64,000 nucleotides of DNA from Rubritepida flocculans DSM 14296 (GCF_000425365.1 NZ_AUDH01000004.1:1-64000), one strand, 5' to 3'. Shown: positions 7,534 to 19,008, numbered from the stretch's first letter. Translations and numbers: made by a program. The notes: generated by a model from the sequence alone, not told the origin.

Positions 7534-8091
7534 ATGGAGCCGAGTGCGCCCGCGATCCTGCCCGCCTTCGCCGGGCGGCGGCTGGAGATCGGCCCCGACG
7601 AGATCGGCCTCGCCTGCCGCTACAAGGCCGGGCCGAACATCCGCTCGACGGATGAGGGCGGCCATGCGGATGCGCTGCTGCCCCGCGGCGTGCCCGTCGG
7701 CTACTACGCGCGCACGCGGCGCGACCGCCGCCTCGCCCTGATCGCGCCCGGCATGGTCAAGCGGGGCGAGGCGCTGCGCGCCCACCGCTGCCCCACCACC
7801 TTCGCGCTGATCCGCGTGGGCGAGGCGCGCGCGGCCGCCTTCGCCCGCGCCTGGGAGGAGATCGAGGCCGACCCGCCGCTCTTCCTCGCCATCGGCGGCA
7901 ATTGCGCGCAGGTGATCTTCGGCGCGCTGGTGCGGGCAGGCGCCATGCCGCGCCGGCTCATCGCGCCCGGCAGCCCGGATGCGCTGTTCCGCGCCCTGCA
8001 GCGCGCCCACCCCGAGGCGCGCATCGCCACCGGCTTCGCCAGCTTCCTCGCCGACGGCGCGGGCGGCTACCGCGTGGAGCTCGCGGCATGA
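7534..8091 (+). CDS. Unknown protein with a possible papain-like Asn-Cys motif
   Basis: A 185-residue protein of unknown function, with no signal peptide or membrane segment. Near the C-terminal third is AIGGNCAQVIFGALVRAG (Asn123-Cys124), preceded by a conserved-looking His84 in AHRCPTTFALIRVG. An NC followed by an amphipathic helix after an upstream His is the layout of several papain-fold amidase or peptidase families, but the family cannot be named and catalysis is inference. The start at 7534 is the first ATG after the repeat. It overlaps the acetyltransferase gene by four bases (ATGA), so the two are translationally coupled. Confidence 0.65.
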   Translation: MEPSAPAILPAFAGRRLEIGPDEIGLACRYKAGPNIRSTDEGGHADALLPRGVPVGYYARTRRDRRLALIAPGMVKRGEALRAHRCPTTFALIRVGEARAAAFARAWEEIEADPPLFLAIGGNCAQVIFGALVRAGAMPRRLIAPGSPDALFRALQRAHPEARIATGFASFLADGAGGYRVELAA

Positions 8092-8609
8092 GCCACCTCC
8101 TCGCCGCCCCGCGCAGCGTCACCACCGCCCGGCTCTCGCTGCTGCCCCCCGGGCCCGAACACCTGCCCGACCTCATCCGCCTCAAGGCCGACGAGGCGGT
8201 GTTCGGCTTCATGCTGCACGGCACCCGCACGCCCGAGCGCACGCGCGAGGAGCTGGAGGACGACATGGAGTTCTGGCAGGTGCGCGGCTACGGCACCTGG
8301 TCGGTCTTCGAGCGCGGGACGGGCCGCTTCCTCGGCATCGCGGGGCTGATGGAGCGCCCCGACGGGCGGGGCGTGGCCGTGCGCTTCGCTCTCTGGCCCG
8401 AGTATCGCGGCCGCGGCTATGCGCGCGAGGCGGCGCGCGCCGCGCTGGAGTTCGGCCACGCCGCGGGGCTGGCGCGCATCATCGGCGTCGCACGCGAGAC
8501 AAACACCGCGAGCCGCGCGGTGCTGACCGAGATCGGCATGCGCCCCTGCGGCGAGTTCATGAACCGCGGCCATCGCATGATGGTGTACGAAAGCCTCGCG
8601 CCGCGCTGA
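8088..8609 (+). CDS. GNAT-family N-acetyltransferase (RimJ/RimL-like)
   Basis: A 173-residue acetyltransferase. The N-terminal strand TARLSLLPPGPEHLPDLIRL and the acetyl-CoA pyrophosphate loop YRGRGYAREAARAAL (about 102-116) are typical of the RimJ/RimL-like group that acetylates protein N-termini or small amines; the substrate is unknown. The start ATG overlaps the preceding stop as ATGA, linking it to the unknown gene before it. It converges on glnA and is followed by a strong hairpin. Confidence 0.85.
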   Translation: MSHLLAAPRSVTTARLSLLPPGPEHLPDLIRLKADEAVFGFMLHGTRTPERTREELEDDMEFWQVRGYGTWSVFERGTGRFLGIAGLMERPDGRGVAVRFALWPEYRGRGYAREAARAALEFGHAAGLARIIGVARETNTASRAVLTEIGMRPCGEFMNRGHRMMVYESLAPR

Positions 8610-8634
8610 GGGCGGCCGCGCGCCCATGCGAAAA

Positions 8635-8665
8635 GGGCCCGCCGCCAGCGCCTGGCGACGGGCCC
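8635..8665. terminator. Hairpin between convergent acetyltransferase and glnA genes
   Basis: GGGCCCG at 8635-8641 pairs with CGGGCCC ending at 8665, and an inner GCCAG/CTGGC stem continues it. On the minus strand the hairpin is followed by CTTTT, favouring termination from the glnA side, and it may work in both directions. Confidence 0.6.
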
Positions 8666-8705
8666 GTGGCGGGAGGGCGCGGCCGGCTGGCGGCCGCGCG
8701 CCGGA

Positions 8706-10130
8706 TCAGACGCTGTAGTACATCTCGAACTCGACCGGGTGCGGGGTGTGCTCGAAGCGGTACACCTCGCTCCACTTCAGCTCGATGTAGCTCTCGATCT
8801 GGTCCTTCGAGAACACGTCGCCGGCCAGCAGGAACTCGTGGTCCGCCTCGAGCGACTGCAGCGCCTCGCGCAGCGAGCCGCACACCGTCGGGATGCCCTT
8901 CAGCTCCTCCGGCGGCAGGTCGTAGAGGTCCTTGTCCATGGCGTCGCCCGGATGGATCTTGTTCTTGATGCCATCGAGGCCGGCCATGAGCATGGCGGCG
9001 AAGGCGAGGTAGGGGTTGGCGCCCGGGTCGGGGAAACGCACCTCCACGCGCTTGGCCTTCGGGCTCGTCGCGTAGGGGATGCGGCAGGAGGCGGAGCGGT
9101 TGCGGGCCGAATAGGCCAGCAGCACCGGGGCCTCGAAGCCCGGGATCAGGCGCTTGTAGCTGTTGGTCAGCGGGTTGGTGAAGGCGTTCAGCGCCTTGGC
9201 GTGCTTGATGATGCCGCCGATGTAGTAGAGCGCCGTCTCGCTGAGGTCGGCGTAGCCGTTGCCCGCGAAGAGCGGCTTGCCGTCCTTCCAGATGGACTGG
9301 TGCACATGCATGCCCGAGCCGTTGTCGCCGTAGATCGGCTTCGGCATGAAGGTGGCGGACTTGCCGTAGCTGTGGGCGACGTTGTGGATGCAGTACTTGT
9401 AGATCTGCATCTGGTCGGCCATCTTCACCAGCGTGTTGAACTTCATGCCCAGCTCGTGCTGGGACTGCGCCACCTCATGGTGGTGCTTCTCGATCACCAC
9501 GCCCATCTCGCCCATGGTGGAGAGCATCTCGGCGCGCAGATCCTGCTCGCTGTCCACCGGCGGCACGGGGAAATAGCCGCCCTTCACGCTGGGCCGGTGG
9601 CCCATGTTGCCCTCGGGGAAGTCCTTCAGGCTGGCCTGCGGCCCCTCGACGCTGTCGAGCTGATAGATGCCGTAGTTGCCGCCCGTGCCGAACTTCACGT
9701 TGTCGAAGATGAAGAACTCCGCCTCGGGGCCGAAGAAGGCCGTGTCGCCGATGCCGGTGCTCTTCAGATACTCCTCGGCCTTCTTGGCGGTCGAGCGCGG
9801 GTCGCGCGAGTAGCGCTGGCCGGTCGAGGGCTCATAGATGTCGCAGAAGAGGATGAGCTGCGGCTTGGCCGAGAAGGGGTCCATGCAGGCCGAGGAGGCG
9901 TCCGGCATCAGGATCATGTCGGACTCGTTGATCGCCTTCCAGCCGGCGATCGAGGAGCCGTCGAACATGATGCCTTCCTCGAAGGTGTCCGGCTCGATGG
10001 TGGAGACGTGCTGGGCCGTGTGCTGCCACTTCCCGCGCGGGTCGGTGAAGCGGAAGTCCACGTACTCCACGCTGTTCTCCTTGATCATTTCCATGACCTT
10101 GGAGACGGCCTCGGGGGAATTCATCGCCAT
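8706..10130 (-). CDS. glnA: Glutamine synthetase, type I
   Basis: A 474-residue GlnA that makes glutamine from glutamate and ammonia with ATP, as a cytoplasmic dodecamer. Beta-Grasp entry [13 protein letters not shown], catalytic [10 protein letters not shown] (about 270-279), and the adenylylation loop DLYDLPPEE with Tyr403 are all present, so activity should be switched by GlnE. The start at 10130 is preferred because AGGA lies nine bases upstream; ATG 10124 is the alternative. glnB lies 171 bases upstream in the same direction, the classical alphaproteobacterial glnBA order. Confidence 0.97.
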   Translation of the reverse strand: MAMNSPEAVSKVMEMIKENSVEYVDFRFTDPRGKWQHTAQHVSTIEPDTFEEGIMFDGSSIAGWKAINESDMILMPDASSACMDPFSAKPQLILFCDIYEPSTGQRYSRDPRSTAKKAEEYLKSTGIGDTAFFGPEAEFFIFDNVKFGTGGNYGIYQLDSVEGPQASLKDFPEGNMGHRPSVKGGYFPVPPVDSEQDLRAEMLSTMGEMGVVIEKHHHEVAQSQHELGMKFNTLVKMADQMQIYKYCIHNVAHSYGKSATFMPKPIYGDNGSGMHVHQSIWKDGKPLFAGNGYADLSETALYYIGGIIKHAKALNAFTNPLTNSYKRLIPGFEAPVLLAYSARNRSASCRIPYATSPKAKRVEVRFPDPGANPYLAFAAMLMAGLDGIKNKIHPGDAMDKDLYDLPPEELKGIPTVCGSLREALQSLEADHEFLLAGDVFSKDQIESYIELKWSEVYRFEHTPHPVEFEMYYSV

Positions 10131-10301
10131 GTCGCTGTCCTGTTGTCCTGCGTCCCTGTTGGAGTTGCCCCGCCCCGCCCCTCGCCGAGAGGCCCTGCGC
10201 GGCCGCCGCATCCGCGGCCAGGGACGCCCCCGAGCCGCGCATGCCGCGCTGTGCCGGTGGCCGCGCCCGGGCCCGGCTGGGCCCCGCGCGCGGCCGGAAA
10301 C

Positions 10302-12125
<1,824 letters not shown>

Positions 12126-12219
12126 TCAGGCCCCGGGGCGCGCCGCGCGGCCATGCGGCGCGCGCGGGCCCCGGTGGTTGACGCCCCCGCCGCCCCGGCC
12201 CTATTCCCCCCGCCACTGC

Positions 12220-12295
12220 GGCGGCCTTAGCTCAGTTGGTAGAGCGCCAGGTTGTGGTCTTGGATGTCACGGGTTCGAGTCCCGTAGGTCGCCCA
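12220..12295 (+). tRNA. tRNA-His (GTG)
   Basis: The acceptor stem GCGGCCT pairs with AGGTCGC. The anticodon stem CCAGG/CTTGG closes a TTGTGGT loop with anticodon GTG, and the T arm reads CGGGTTCGAGTCCCG. The extra G at 12220 opposite the C discriminator is the histidine identity element. The full CCA end is not encoded. It stands alone between the aminotransferase and the sensor kinase. Confidence 0.96.
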
Positions 12296-12388
12296 TCCTT
12301 CCCTTCCGTCCCCCTCTGCTTGCCTTCCGGCTCGCGCCCGGGCGAGGATCGCGCATCCCCTCGCGCCGGGCCAGCAGGGAGGTCCGCC

Positions 12389-14599
12389 ATGCACGCCCCG
12401 ACCGCGCCGTCCGAGGCCGCGCTCGGCCCGCCGCCGCGGCCTGCGCGCCCGCTCGCGCGCCATATCGCCCTGCTCGCGGCCATGCTGCTGGCCCCCGCGC
12501 TGGGCCTCGGGGTGATGACCGCCATCGATCAGACCCGGCGCATCCGCGAGGGGCTGGAGACCGCCTTCTTCTATGCCGGCCGCGCGGCCGCCGTCGCCGT
12601 GGTGAAGGAGCTGGAGACGCGCGTCTTCCTGCTCGGCGCGCTTGCGGGGGCGCGCAGCCTCGAGGGCGGCGAGGAGGATCGCGAGGGGTTCCGCGCGCGC
12701 AGCCGCGCCGCGCTGGAGGCCTTCGGCGGGCGCATCCTGTTCCTTCCGGGCCCCGAGGGGGCCTCGGGCCCCGCCGAGCCCGATGCGCCCGGCCTGCTGC
12801 AGCAGATGGCCGAGGCCGCGCTGGCCCGGGGCGAGCCCGCCTTTCCCCTGCTGCCGCAACCCGAGGGGCGCGTCATGCCCTTCGTGCTGGTTCCCGTGGA
12901 GCGCCCGCATGCGCGGCTCGGCGCGCTCGGCATCCCGATCGACCCCGCGGTGCTGGACGCCGCGCTGCGCCTGCCGGAACTGCCCGAGGGCAGCGCCCTC
13001 TTCCTGCTCGGGCCCGGCGGAGAGGTGATCGCCCGCTCCTCCGAGGCGGTGCTGCCCGGCCTCGCCCGCTGGCCGGAGGATCAGACGCCCGCGCTGCGCG
13101 CCGCCCTCGGCATGGGTCTCGTGCCCGCGCGGCTCGGCGCCGCGGATCTGTTCATCCAGGCCGAGCCCGTCGAGCGCAGCGGCTGGACCGTGGTGGTGGC
13201 GGAGCCCGCGGCCGCCTTCGCCGCCCGCTGGCGCGCGCCCGCGCTGCGCTATCTGGCCGGGGCGCTGGCCATCCTCGCCGCGGGGCTGCTGGCGGCGGGC
13301 TGGTTCGCCCGCCGGCTGCTCGCCGCGCTGCCGGGGCGGGCCGAGGCGGCGCGCAACCCCGGCGCCGCCCTGCGCGTGGCGGAGTTCGAGGCGGCCGAGT
13401 CGGCGATCCGCGCCGCCCAGGCCGCGCTGCGCCGCGAGGCCGACCGCGCGGCCGCCGTGGCCGCCGAGAACAGCCGCCTCGCCCGCGAGGCGGAGAACGA
13501 CCGCCGGCTGCTGCGCTCGGTGATGGAATCCGCGCCCGACCCGATCTTCGTGAAGGACCGCGCGCTGCGCTACGTCATGGTGAACGAGGCGACGGCGCGC
13601 GCCATGGGCCGCCCCGCGGAGGCCATCCTCGGCCGGCGCGACGCCGACCTCCTCGCGCCCGACTTCGCCGAGCGCCTCGCCGCGCAGGACCGCGCGGTGA
13701 TGGCCGAGGGCCGTCCCCGGGAGTTCGAGGACCAGCTTCCGCCCGACCGCGAGGGGCGCGCCATCGTCTTCCTCACCACCAAATCCCCCTGGCGGCGCGC
13801 CGATGGGCGGCTTGCGGGCGTGGTCGGCATCTCGCGCGACGTGACGCGCCGGCGCGAGGCCGAGGCGCGGCTGCGCGCCGCCGAGGACGCGATGCGCCGC
13901 CTCGCCCGGGCCGACAGCCTGACGGTGATGAGCGTGGGCATCGCCCATGAGCTGAACCAGCCGCTGACCGCCTCGGCCAACTATCTCGGCGCGGCGCTGC
14001 GCTGGCTCGACCGCGCGGGGGGCGAGGGCCCGGCCATGGCCGAGGCGCGCGCGGCCATCGCCGAGGCCGCGGCCGAAACCCAGCGCGCGGGCGCCATCCT
14101 GCGCGGCCTGCGCGACTTCATCGACCGCGGCGAGGCCGGGCAGTCGGAGGTGGCGCTCGCCCCGCTCATCGCCGAGACGGTGGCGCTGCTCGCCGCCGCG
14201 CGCGGGGGCGAGGAGCTGCCCGTGGCGCTGGAGCTGCCCGAGACGCCGGTCTTGGTCCGCGCCGACCGGCTGCAGCTCCAGCAGGTGCTGGTCAACCTGC
14301 TGCGCAACGCCATCGAGGCCACCGAGGGCCAGGCGGAGCGCGGCCTCGCCGTGCGGCTCTGCGTGCAGGGGGCGCAGGCGCGGCTCAGCGTGCTCGACCG
14401 CGGCCCCGGCCTCGCGCCCGAGGTCCGCGCGCGGCTCTTCGAGCCCTTCGTCTCCACCAGCGCGCAGGGCATGGGCATGGGCCTGTCCATCTGCCGCACC
14501 ATCGTCGAGGCGCAGGGCGGGCGCATCGCCGCCGAGGACCGGCCCGGCGGCGGGGCCGCCTTCGTCATCCAGCTTCCCGTCGCCGAGGAGCGTCCATGA
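12389..14599 (+). CDS. Membrane PAS sensor histidine kinase (FixL/DctB-like)
   Basis: A 736-residue sensor kinase. It has TM1 about 24-46, a periplasmic domain to about 285, TM2 about 286-308, a coiled linker, and a PAS domain about 372-486 (ESAPDPIFVKDRALRYVMVN) with no visible haem histidine pattern. Next come HisKA with His520 in AHELNQPLTASANYL and a C-terminal HATPase (VNLLRNAIEAT N box; DRGPGL and GMGMGLSI G boxes). The H box is the FixL/DctB type. The ATG at 12389 follows GGGAGG. It overlaps its response regulator by four bases. The ligand is unknown. Confidence 0.9.
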   Translation: MHAPTAPSEAALGPPPRPARPLARHIALLAAMLLAPALGLGVMTAIDQTRRIREGLETAFFYAGRAAAVAVVKELETRVFLLGALAGARSLEGGEEDREGFRARSRAALEAFGGRILFLPGPEGASGPAEPDAPGLLQQMAEAALARGEPAFPLLPQPEGRVMPFVLVPVERPHARLGALGIPIDPAVLDAALRLPELPEGSALFLLGPGGEVIARSSEAVLPGLARWPEDQTPALRAALGMGLVPARLGAADLFIQAEPVERSGWTVVVAEPAAAFAARWRAPALRYLAGALAILAAGLLAAGWFARRLLAALPGRAEAARNPGAALRVAEFEAAESAIRAAQAALRREADRAAAVAAENSRLAREAENDRRLLRSVMESAPDPIFVKDRALRYVMVNEATARAMGRPAEAILGRRDADLLAPDFAERLAAQDRAVMAEGRPREFEDQLPPDREGRAIVFLTTKSPWRRADGRLAGVVGISRDVTRRREAEARLRAAEDAMRRLARADSLTVMSVGIAHELNQPLTASANYLGAALRWLDRAGGEGPAMAEARAAIAEAAAETQRAGAILRGLRDFIDRGEAGQSEVALAPLIAETVALLAAARGGEELPVALELPETPVLVRADRLQLQQVLVNLLRNAIEATEGQAERGLAVRLCVQGAQARLSVLDRGPGLAPEVRARLFEPFVSTSAQGMGMGLSICRTIVEAQGGRIAAEDRPGGGAAFVIQLPVAEERP

Positions 14600-15213
14600 G
14601 CGAGACCGTGCATGTGGTGGACGATCACGCGGCGGTGCGCCGCTCCCTCGCCGCGCTGCTCGGCGCGGCGGGCCATGCGGTGGCGCTGCACGAGAGCGGC
14701 GAGGCGCTGCTGGCGGAGGCCGAGGGCGGCCTCGGCGGCGGCTGCGTGATCCTCGACGTGCGCATGCCGGGCATGGACGGGCTCGAGGTGCTGGCCGCCC
14801 TGCGCGCCCGCCCTGCGCCGCCGCCCGTGGTGCTCGTCACCGGCCACGCCGACATCCCGCTCGCCGTGCGCGGCATGCGCGCGGGCGCCTTCGACTTCGT
14901 GGAAAAGCCCTACACCGAGGCGCGCATCCTCGGCGCGGTGGAGGAGGCGCTGGCCGCCGCGCGCGCGGCCGGCGCGGCGCGCGAGCATGCGGCCTCCGCC
15001 CGCCGCCGCCTCGCCCTGCTCTCGCCGCGCGAGGCGGAGGTGCTGGCGCTGCTGGTCGAGGGGCTGCCGAACAAGCTGGTGGCCGCGCGGCTCGGCATCA
15101 GCCCGCGCACCGTGGAGGTGCACCGCGCCAATCTGATGGAGAAGCTCGAGGCGCGCAGCCTGCCCGAGGCGGTGCGGCTGCACCTGCTGGCGGGGCAGTC
15201 GCCCTCCGGCTGA
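14596..15213 (+). CDS. FixJ/TodT-type response regulator
   Basis: A 205-residue two-domain regulator. The receiver has the acidic pair Asp9-Asp10, phospho-acceptor Asp54 (VILDVRMPGMDG) and Lys in VEKPYTE. The C-terminal LuxR-type helix-turn-helix (LSPREAEVLALLVEGLPNK, then ISPRTVEVHRANLMEK) binds DNA. ATGA coupling to the upstream kinase makes the pair a cognate two-component system. The acyl-CoA gene cluster starts 44 bases downstream on the same strand, so that cluster is a plausible target or co-transcript. Confidence 0.93.
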   Translation: MSETVHVVDDHAAVRRSLAALLGAAGHAVALHESGEALLAEAEGGLGGGCVILDVRMPGMDGLEVLAALRARPAPPPVVLVTGHADIPLAVRGMRAGAFDFVEKPYTEARILGAVEEALAAARAAGAAREHAASARRRLALLSPREAEVLALLVEGLPNKLVAARLGISPRTVEVHRANLMEKLEARSLPEAVRLHLLAGQSPSG

Positions 15214-15257
15214 AGCCGTGCCAAGCTTCCTGCCCAAGGCAGGAGGGAGGAAGCGGC

Positions 15258-16232
15258 ATGGAGCTGCCGGCCGAGGTCGAGTTCCGCGAGGAGGGCCCGC
15301 GCGAGGGCTTCCAGATCGAACCGCGCCAGTATCCGCTGGCCGATCGCGTGCGGCTGGTGGAGGCGCTGGCCGAGACGGGGCTGCGCCACATCCAGGTGGC
15401 GAGCTTCGTCAGCCCCAAGGCCGTGCCGCAGATGGCCGACAGCGAGCAGCTCTTCGCCGCGCTGAACAAGCGCCCCGGCGTCACCTATTCCGCGCTCTGG
15501 CTGAACGAGAAGGGCTTCCTGCGCGCGCTCGCCACGCCGGGCGTGGATGTGCGCGCCCGCCTCGCCTTCTACGCCTCCGACGCCTTCGCCCGGCGCAACA
15601 ACGGCTGCTCGGCCGAGGAGATGGCCGCGCGCCAGCAGGGCTGGATGGCGCTCTATGCCGAGCACGGGCTGCGGGTGGAGACGATGACGGTGCTCGCCGC
15701 CTTCGGCTGCAACTTCGAAGGCGACGTGCCGCCCGCGCGCAGCGTCGCCGCCGCCCGCGCGGCCGAGGCGCTGTGCCGCGCCCAGGGCTATGGCGTGCCG
15801 AAGATCCTGCTCGCCGACACCATGGGCTGGGCCAACCCCGTGGCGGTGAAGCGCCTGGTGGGCGCGGTGCGCGAGGCGGTGCCCACGGCGCGCGTGGGGC
15901 TGCACCTGCACGACACGCGCGGCCTCGGCGCGGCCAACATGCTCGCCGGGCTGCAGATGGGGGTGGATCTTTTCGACAGCTCGGTGGCCGGGCTCGGCGG
16001 CTGCCCCTTCTCCGCGCCGGGCGACGTCACCGCCGCGGGCAACATCTGCACCGAGGACATGGTGTTCATGTGCCACGAGATGGGTATCGCCACGGGGGTG
16101 GATCTGGAGGCGCTGCTGGAGGCGGCGCGGCTTGCGGAATCCATCATCGGCCGGCGGCTTAACGGGCATCTGCTGCGGGCGGGCAGCCTCGCGCGCTTCC
16201 GCGCGGCGCGGGCGCTCGCCGCCCAGGCGTGA
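15258..16232 (+). CDS. HMG-CoA lyase-like enzyme (HMGL domain)
   Basis: A 324-residue TIM-barrel lyase of the HMG-CoA lyase family, which cleaves 3-hydroxy-3-methylglutaryl-CoA to acetyl-CoA and acetoacetate or acts on a longer-chain analogue. Metal ligands His216 and His218 (GLHLHDTRG) and Asn262 (GNICTED) and the loop Cys249 (AGLGGCPFS) are present. The usual GPRDGLQ catalytic motif reads GPREGFQ (Arg15-Glu16), an Asp-to-Glu change at a position essential in studied lyases, so the substrate may differ. It overlaps the carboxylase gene as GTGA. Confidence 0.85.
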   Translation: MELPAEVEFREEGPREGFQIEPRQYPLADRVRLVEALAETGLRHIQVASFVSPKAVPQMADSEQLFAALNKRPGVTYSALWLNEKGFLRALATPGVDVRARLAFYASDAFARRNNGCSAEEMAARQQGWMALYAEHGLRVETMTVLAAFGCNFEGDVPPARSVAAARAAEALCRAQGYGVPKILLADTMGWANPVAVKRLVGAVREAVPTARVGLHLHDTRGLGAANMLAGLQMGVDLFDSSVAGLGGCPFSAPGDVTAAGNICTEDMVFMCHEMGIATGVDLEALLEAARLAESIIGRRLNGHLLRAGSLARFRAARALAAQA

Positions 16233-17836
16233 GGCCGATCGAGAGCGCGCTCGACGTCTCGGGCGCGGTCTTCGCGGCGCGGCGTGCGGCGCTCGAGGAG
16301 AAGCTCGCCGCGCTGCGCGCGCTGGAGGCGGGCGCGGCCGCCGCCTCTGCGCGCGGCACGGCGGGCTGGGCAGCGCGCGGCAAGCTGCCTCCGCGCGAGC
16401 GCCTGGCGCGGCTGCTCGATGCGGAGCGCCCCTTCCTGCCGCTGATGAGCCTCGCCGGATACGGCACGGAGGAGGACGCGGTGCCGGGCGGGGCGCAGCT
16501 CGCGGGCATCGGCTTCGTCGCGGGCACGCGCGTGATGGTGGTGGCCACCGATGCGGGCATCGCCGGCGGCGCGCTGAGCGAGATGGGCAACCGCAAGCTG
16601 CTGCGCTGCCAGGAGATCGCGCTCGAGAACCGGCTGCCCTTCCTGCACCTGGTGGAGAGCGCGGGGGCCAATCTGCTCAAGTACCGGGTGGAGAAGTTCG
16701 TCAACGGCGGCGCGATCTTCCGCAACCTCGCGCGGCTCTCGGCCGCGGGCATCCCGGTCATCACCTCCGTGCACGGGCCGAGCGCGGCGGGCGGGGCCTA
16801 TATGCCCGGCCTGTCGGACCATGTGGTGATGGTGGAGGGGCAGGGGCGCGCCTATCTCGCCGGCCCCGCCCTGCTGCGCGCCGCCACCGGCGAGCAGGCG
16901 GAGGACGAGGCGCTGGGCGGGGCGGGCATGCACGCGCGGATTTCGGGCCTGTGCGAGCACCTCGCCGCCGACGACGTGGAGGCCGTGGCGCTGCTGCGCG
17001 AGATCGTGGCGAGCCTCGACTGGCGCGCCGAGGCGCCGCCGCCCCCCCGCCCGCCGCGCCCGCCGCGCCAGGATCCGGCGGAGCTCGCCGGCGTCATGCC
17101 CGCGGATTTCCGCGAGCCGGTGGACATGCGCGAGGTGATCGCGCGGCTCGTGGACGACAGCGCCTTCCTGCCCTTCAAGCCCGATTACGGGCCGGCCACG
17201 GTCTGCGGCCGCGCGCGCATCGAGGGGCACGCCGTCGGCATCCTCACCAACAACGGGCCGCTCGACCCGGCCGGCGCGGCCAAGGCCACGCATTTCGTGC
17301 AGGCGGCGGCGCAGACCGGCACGCCGCTGCTCTGGCTGCAGAACACCACGGGCTTCATCGTCGGCCGCGCGAGCGAGGAGGCCGGCATGGTCAAGCACGG
17401 CGCCAAGCTGATCCAGGCGCTGAGCAACGCGCCCGTGCCGCAGGTCACGCTGCTCTGCGGCGCGAGCTTCGGCGCCGGCAATTACGGCATGTGCGGGCGC
17501 GCCTTCGGGCCGCGATTCCTCTTCTCCTGGCCGCTGGCGCGCACCGCGGTGATGGGCGCGGCCCAGGCGGCGGGCACCATGGAGATCGTCGCGCGCGCCG
17601 CCGCCGCCCGCCGCGGCGAGCCGCCGGACGAGGCGCGGCTGGCCGCGCAGCGAGAGGCCATCGCGGCGAATTTCGAGCGCCAGTCCGACGCCTTCGTCAC
17701 CTCCGGCCTGCTGCTCGACGATGGCGTGATCGACCCGCGCGAGACGCGCGCCATCCTCGCCTTCCTGTTCGAGACCATCCGCGAGGGGGAGGCGCGCAGG
17801 CTCCGCCCCGTGCAGTTCGGAGTCGCCCGCCCATGA
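16229..17836 (+). CDS. Acyl-CoA carboxylase beta subunit (MCC/geranyl-CoA carboxylase type)
   Basis: A 535-residue biotin-dependent carboxyltransferase subunit, of the size and type of 3-methylcrotonyl-CoA or geranyl-CoA carboxylase beta. The N half holds GPSAAGGAYMPGLSD; the C half has NTTGFIVGRASEEAGMVKHGAK and FGAGNYGMCGRAF, the acyl-CoA and biotin pockets. It should pair with the biotin carboxylase subunit two genes on. GTG 16229 overlaps the preceding TGA, and its own end overlaps the dehydrogenase. Leucine-derived and terpenoid-derived substrates cannot be separated from the motifs alone. Confidence 0.88.
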   Translation: MRPIESALDVSGAVFAARRAALEEKLAALRALEAGAAAASARGTAGWAARGKLPPRERLARLLDAERPFLPLMSLAGYGTEEDAVPGGAQLAGIGFVAGTRVMVVATDAGIAGGALSEMGNRKLLRCQEIALENRLPFLHLVESAGANLLKYRVEKFVNGGAIFRNLARLSAAGIPVITSVHGPSAAGGAYMPGLSDHVVMVEGQGRAYLAGPALLRAATGEQAEDEALGGAGMHARISGLCEHLAADDVEAVALLREIVASLDWRAEAPPPPRPPRPPRQDPAELAGVMPADFREPVDMREVIARLVDDSAFLPFKPDYGPATVCGRARIEGHAVGILTNNGPLDPAGAAKATHFVQAAAQTGTPLLWLQNTTGFIVGRASEEAGMVKHGAKLIQALSNAPVPQVTLLCGASFGAGNYGMCGRAFGPRFLFSWPLARTAVMGAAQAAGTMEIVARAAAARRGEPPDEARLAAQREAIAANFERQSDAFVTSGLLLDDGVIDPRETRAILAFLFETIREGEARRLRPVQFGVARP

Positions 17837-19008
17837 TGCTCACGCCCGAGCACCGCGCGCTGATGGAGAGCGTGCGCCGCTTCGTCGCCGAGGAGATCGA
17901 CCCCTTCGTGGACGGCTGGGAGGAGGCGGAGCGCTTCCCCTCGCGCGAGCTGTTCCGCAAGGCCGGTCGGCTCGGCCTGTTCGGCATCACCAAGCCGGTC
18001 GAATACGGCGGGCAGGGGCTCGATTTCTCCTACTCCGTCGCGGCGGGCGAGGCGCTGGGCGCGATGAAGGCGCAGGGCGTGGGCATGGCGCTCTCCGTGC
18101 AGTCGGACATGGCGACCCCCGCGCTCGCCGAGTTCGGCAGCGACGCGCTCAAGCGCGAGTATCTCGCCCCCGCCATCGCGGGCGAGGTGGTGGTGGCCAT
18201 CGGCGTCTCCGAGGCGGGGGCGGGCTCGGATGTCGCCTCCATCCGCACCGTGGCGCGGCGCGACGGCGAGGACTACGTGATCTCCGGCGGCAAGATGTGG
18301 ATCACGAACGGCATGGAGGCGGACTGGGTCTGCCTGCTCGCCAACACGGGGGGCGAGGATCCGCACCGCAACAAGAGTCTGATCGTGCTGCCGCTGCGCG
18401 AGCGCCCGGGCGGGCCCGACCGGCCCGGCGTGGCGCGCCGCAAGATCCGCAAGTTCGGCATGTGGTGCAGCGACACGGCGCAGCTCTTCCTCGACGAGGT
18501 GCGCGTGCCCTGCCGCAACCGCATCGGCGAGGAGGGCAGGGGCTTCGCCTACCAGATGCGCCAGTTCCAGGAGGAGCGGCTGAACGCGGCGGCGCGGCGG
18601 CTCGCCATCGGCGGGCTGATCGAGCATGTCGCCGAATACCTGCGCACGCGCGAGGCCTTCGGCCGGCCGCTGCTCGACAACCAGTTCATCCAGTTCAAGC
18701 TCGCCGAGCTCAAGACCGAGGTGGAGGCGCTGCGCGCGCTGACCTGGCGCGCCACCGAGCTCTATGTCGCCGGCGAGGACGTGACGGAGCTCGCCTCCAT
18801 GGCGAAGCTCAAGGCCGGCCGCGTCTCCCGCGAGGTGGCGGACTGGTGCATGCAGTTCATGGGCGGCATGGGCTACACCTGGGAGAACTGGATCAGCCGC
18901 GCCTACCGCGATTTCCGCCTCGGCTCCATCGGCGGCGGGGCGGATGAGGTGATGCTGCAGATCATCGCCCGCCGCATGGGGCTCCAGGCGCGCAAGGGGC
19001 GGCGATGA
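17833..19008 (+). CDS. Acyl-CoA dehydrogenase (isovaleryl/citronellyl-CoA type)
   Basis: A 391-residue FAD acyl-CoA dehydrogenase that forms a 2-enoyl-CoA and passes electrons to ETF. The FAD/substrate signatures are VAIGVSEAGAGSDVASI and KMWITNGMEADW, and the C-terminal helix contains CMQFMGGMGYTWEN and GSIGGGADEVM rather than the short-chain YEGT motif. That pattern suits isovaleryl- or citronellyl-CoA dehydrogenases. It is flanked on both sides by carboxylase subunits with 4-base overlaps, so it probably makes the substrate they carboxylate. Confidence 0.87.
   Translation: MMLTPEHRALMESVRRFVAEEIDPFVDGWEEAERFPSRELFRKAGRLGLFGITKPVEYGGQGLDFSYSVAAGEALGAMKAQGVGMALSVQSDMATPALAEFGSDALKREYLAPAIAGEVVVAIGVSEAGAGSDVASIRTVARRDGEDYVISGGKMWITNGMEADWVCLLANTGGEDPHRNKSLIVLPLRERPGGPDRPGVARRKIRKFGMWCSDTAQLFLDEVRVPCRNRIGEEGRGFAYQMRQFQEERLNAAARRLAIGGLIEHVAEYLRTREAFGRPLLDNQFIQFKLAELKTEVEALRALTWRATELYVAGEDVTELASMAKLKAGRVSREVADWCMQFMGGMGYTWENWISRAYRDFRLGSIGGGADEVMLQIIARRMGLQARKGRR

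Noticed and set aside
12227-13948. A 573-codon minus-strand open frame through the sensor kinase
   Set aside because: Shadow of the kinase coding frame; it even runs through the tRNA-His gene.
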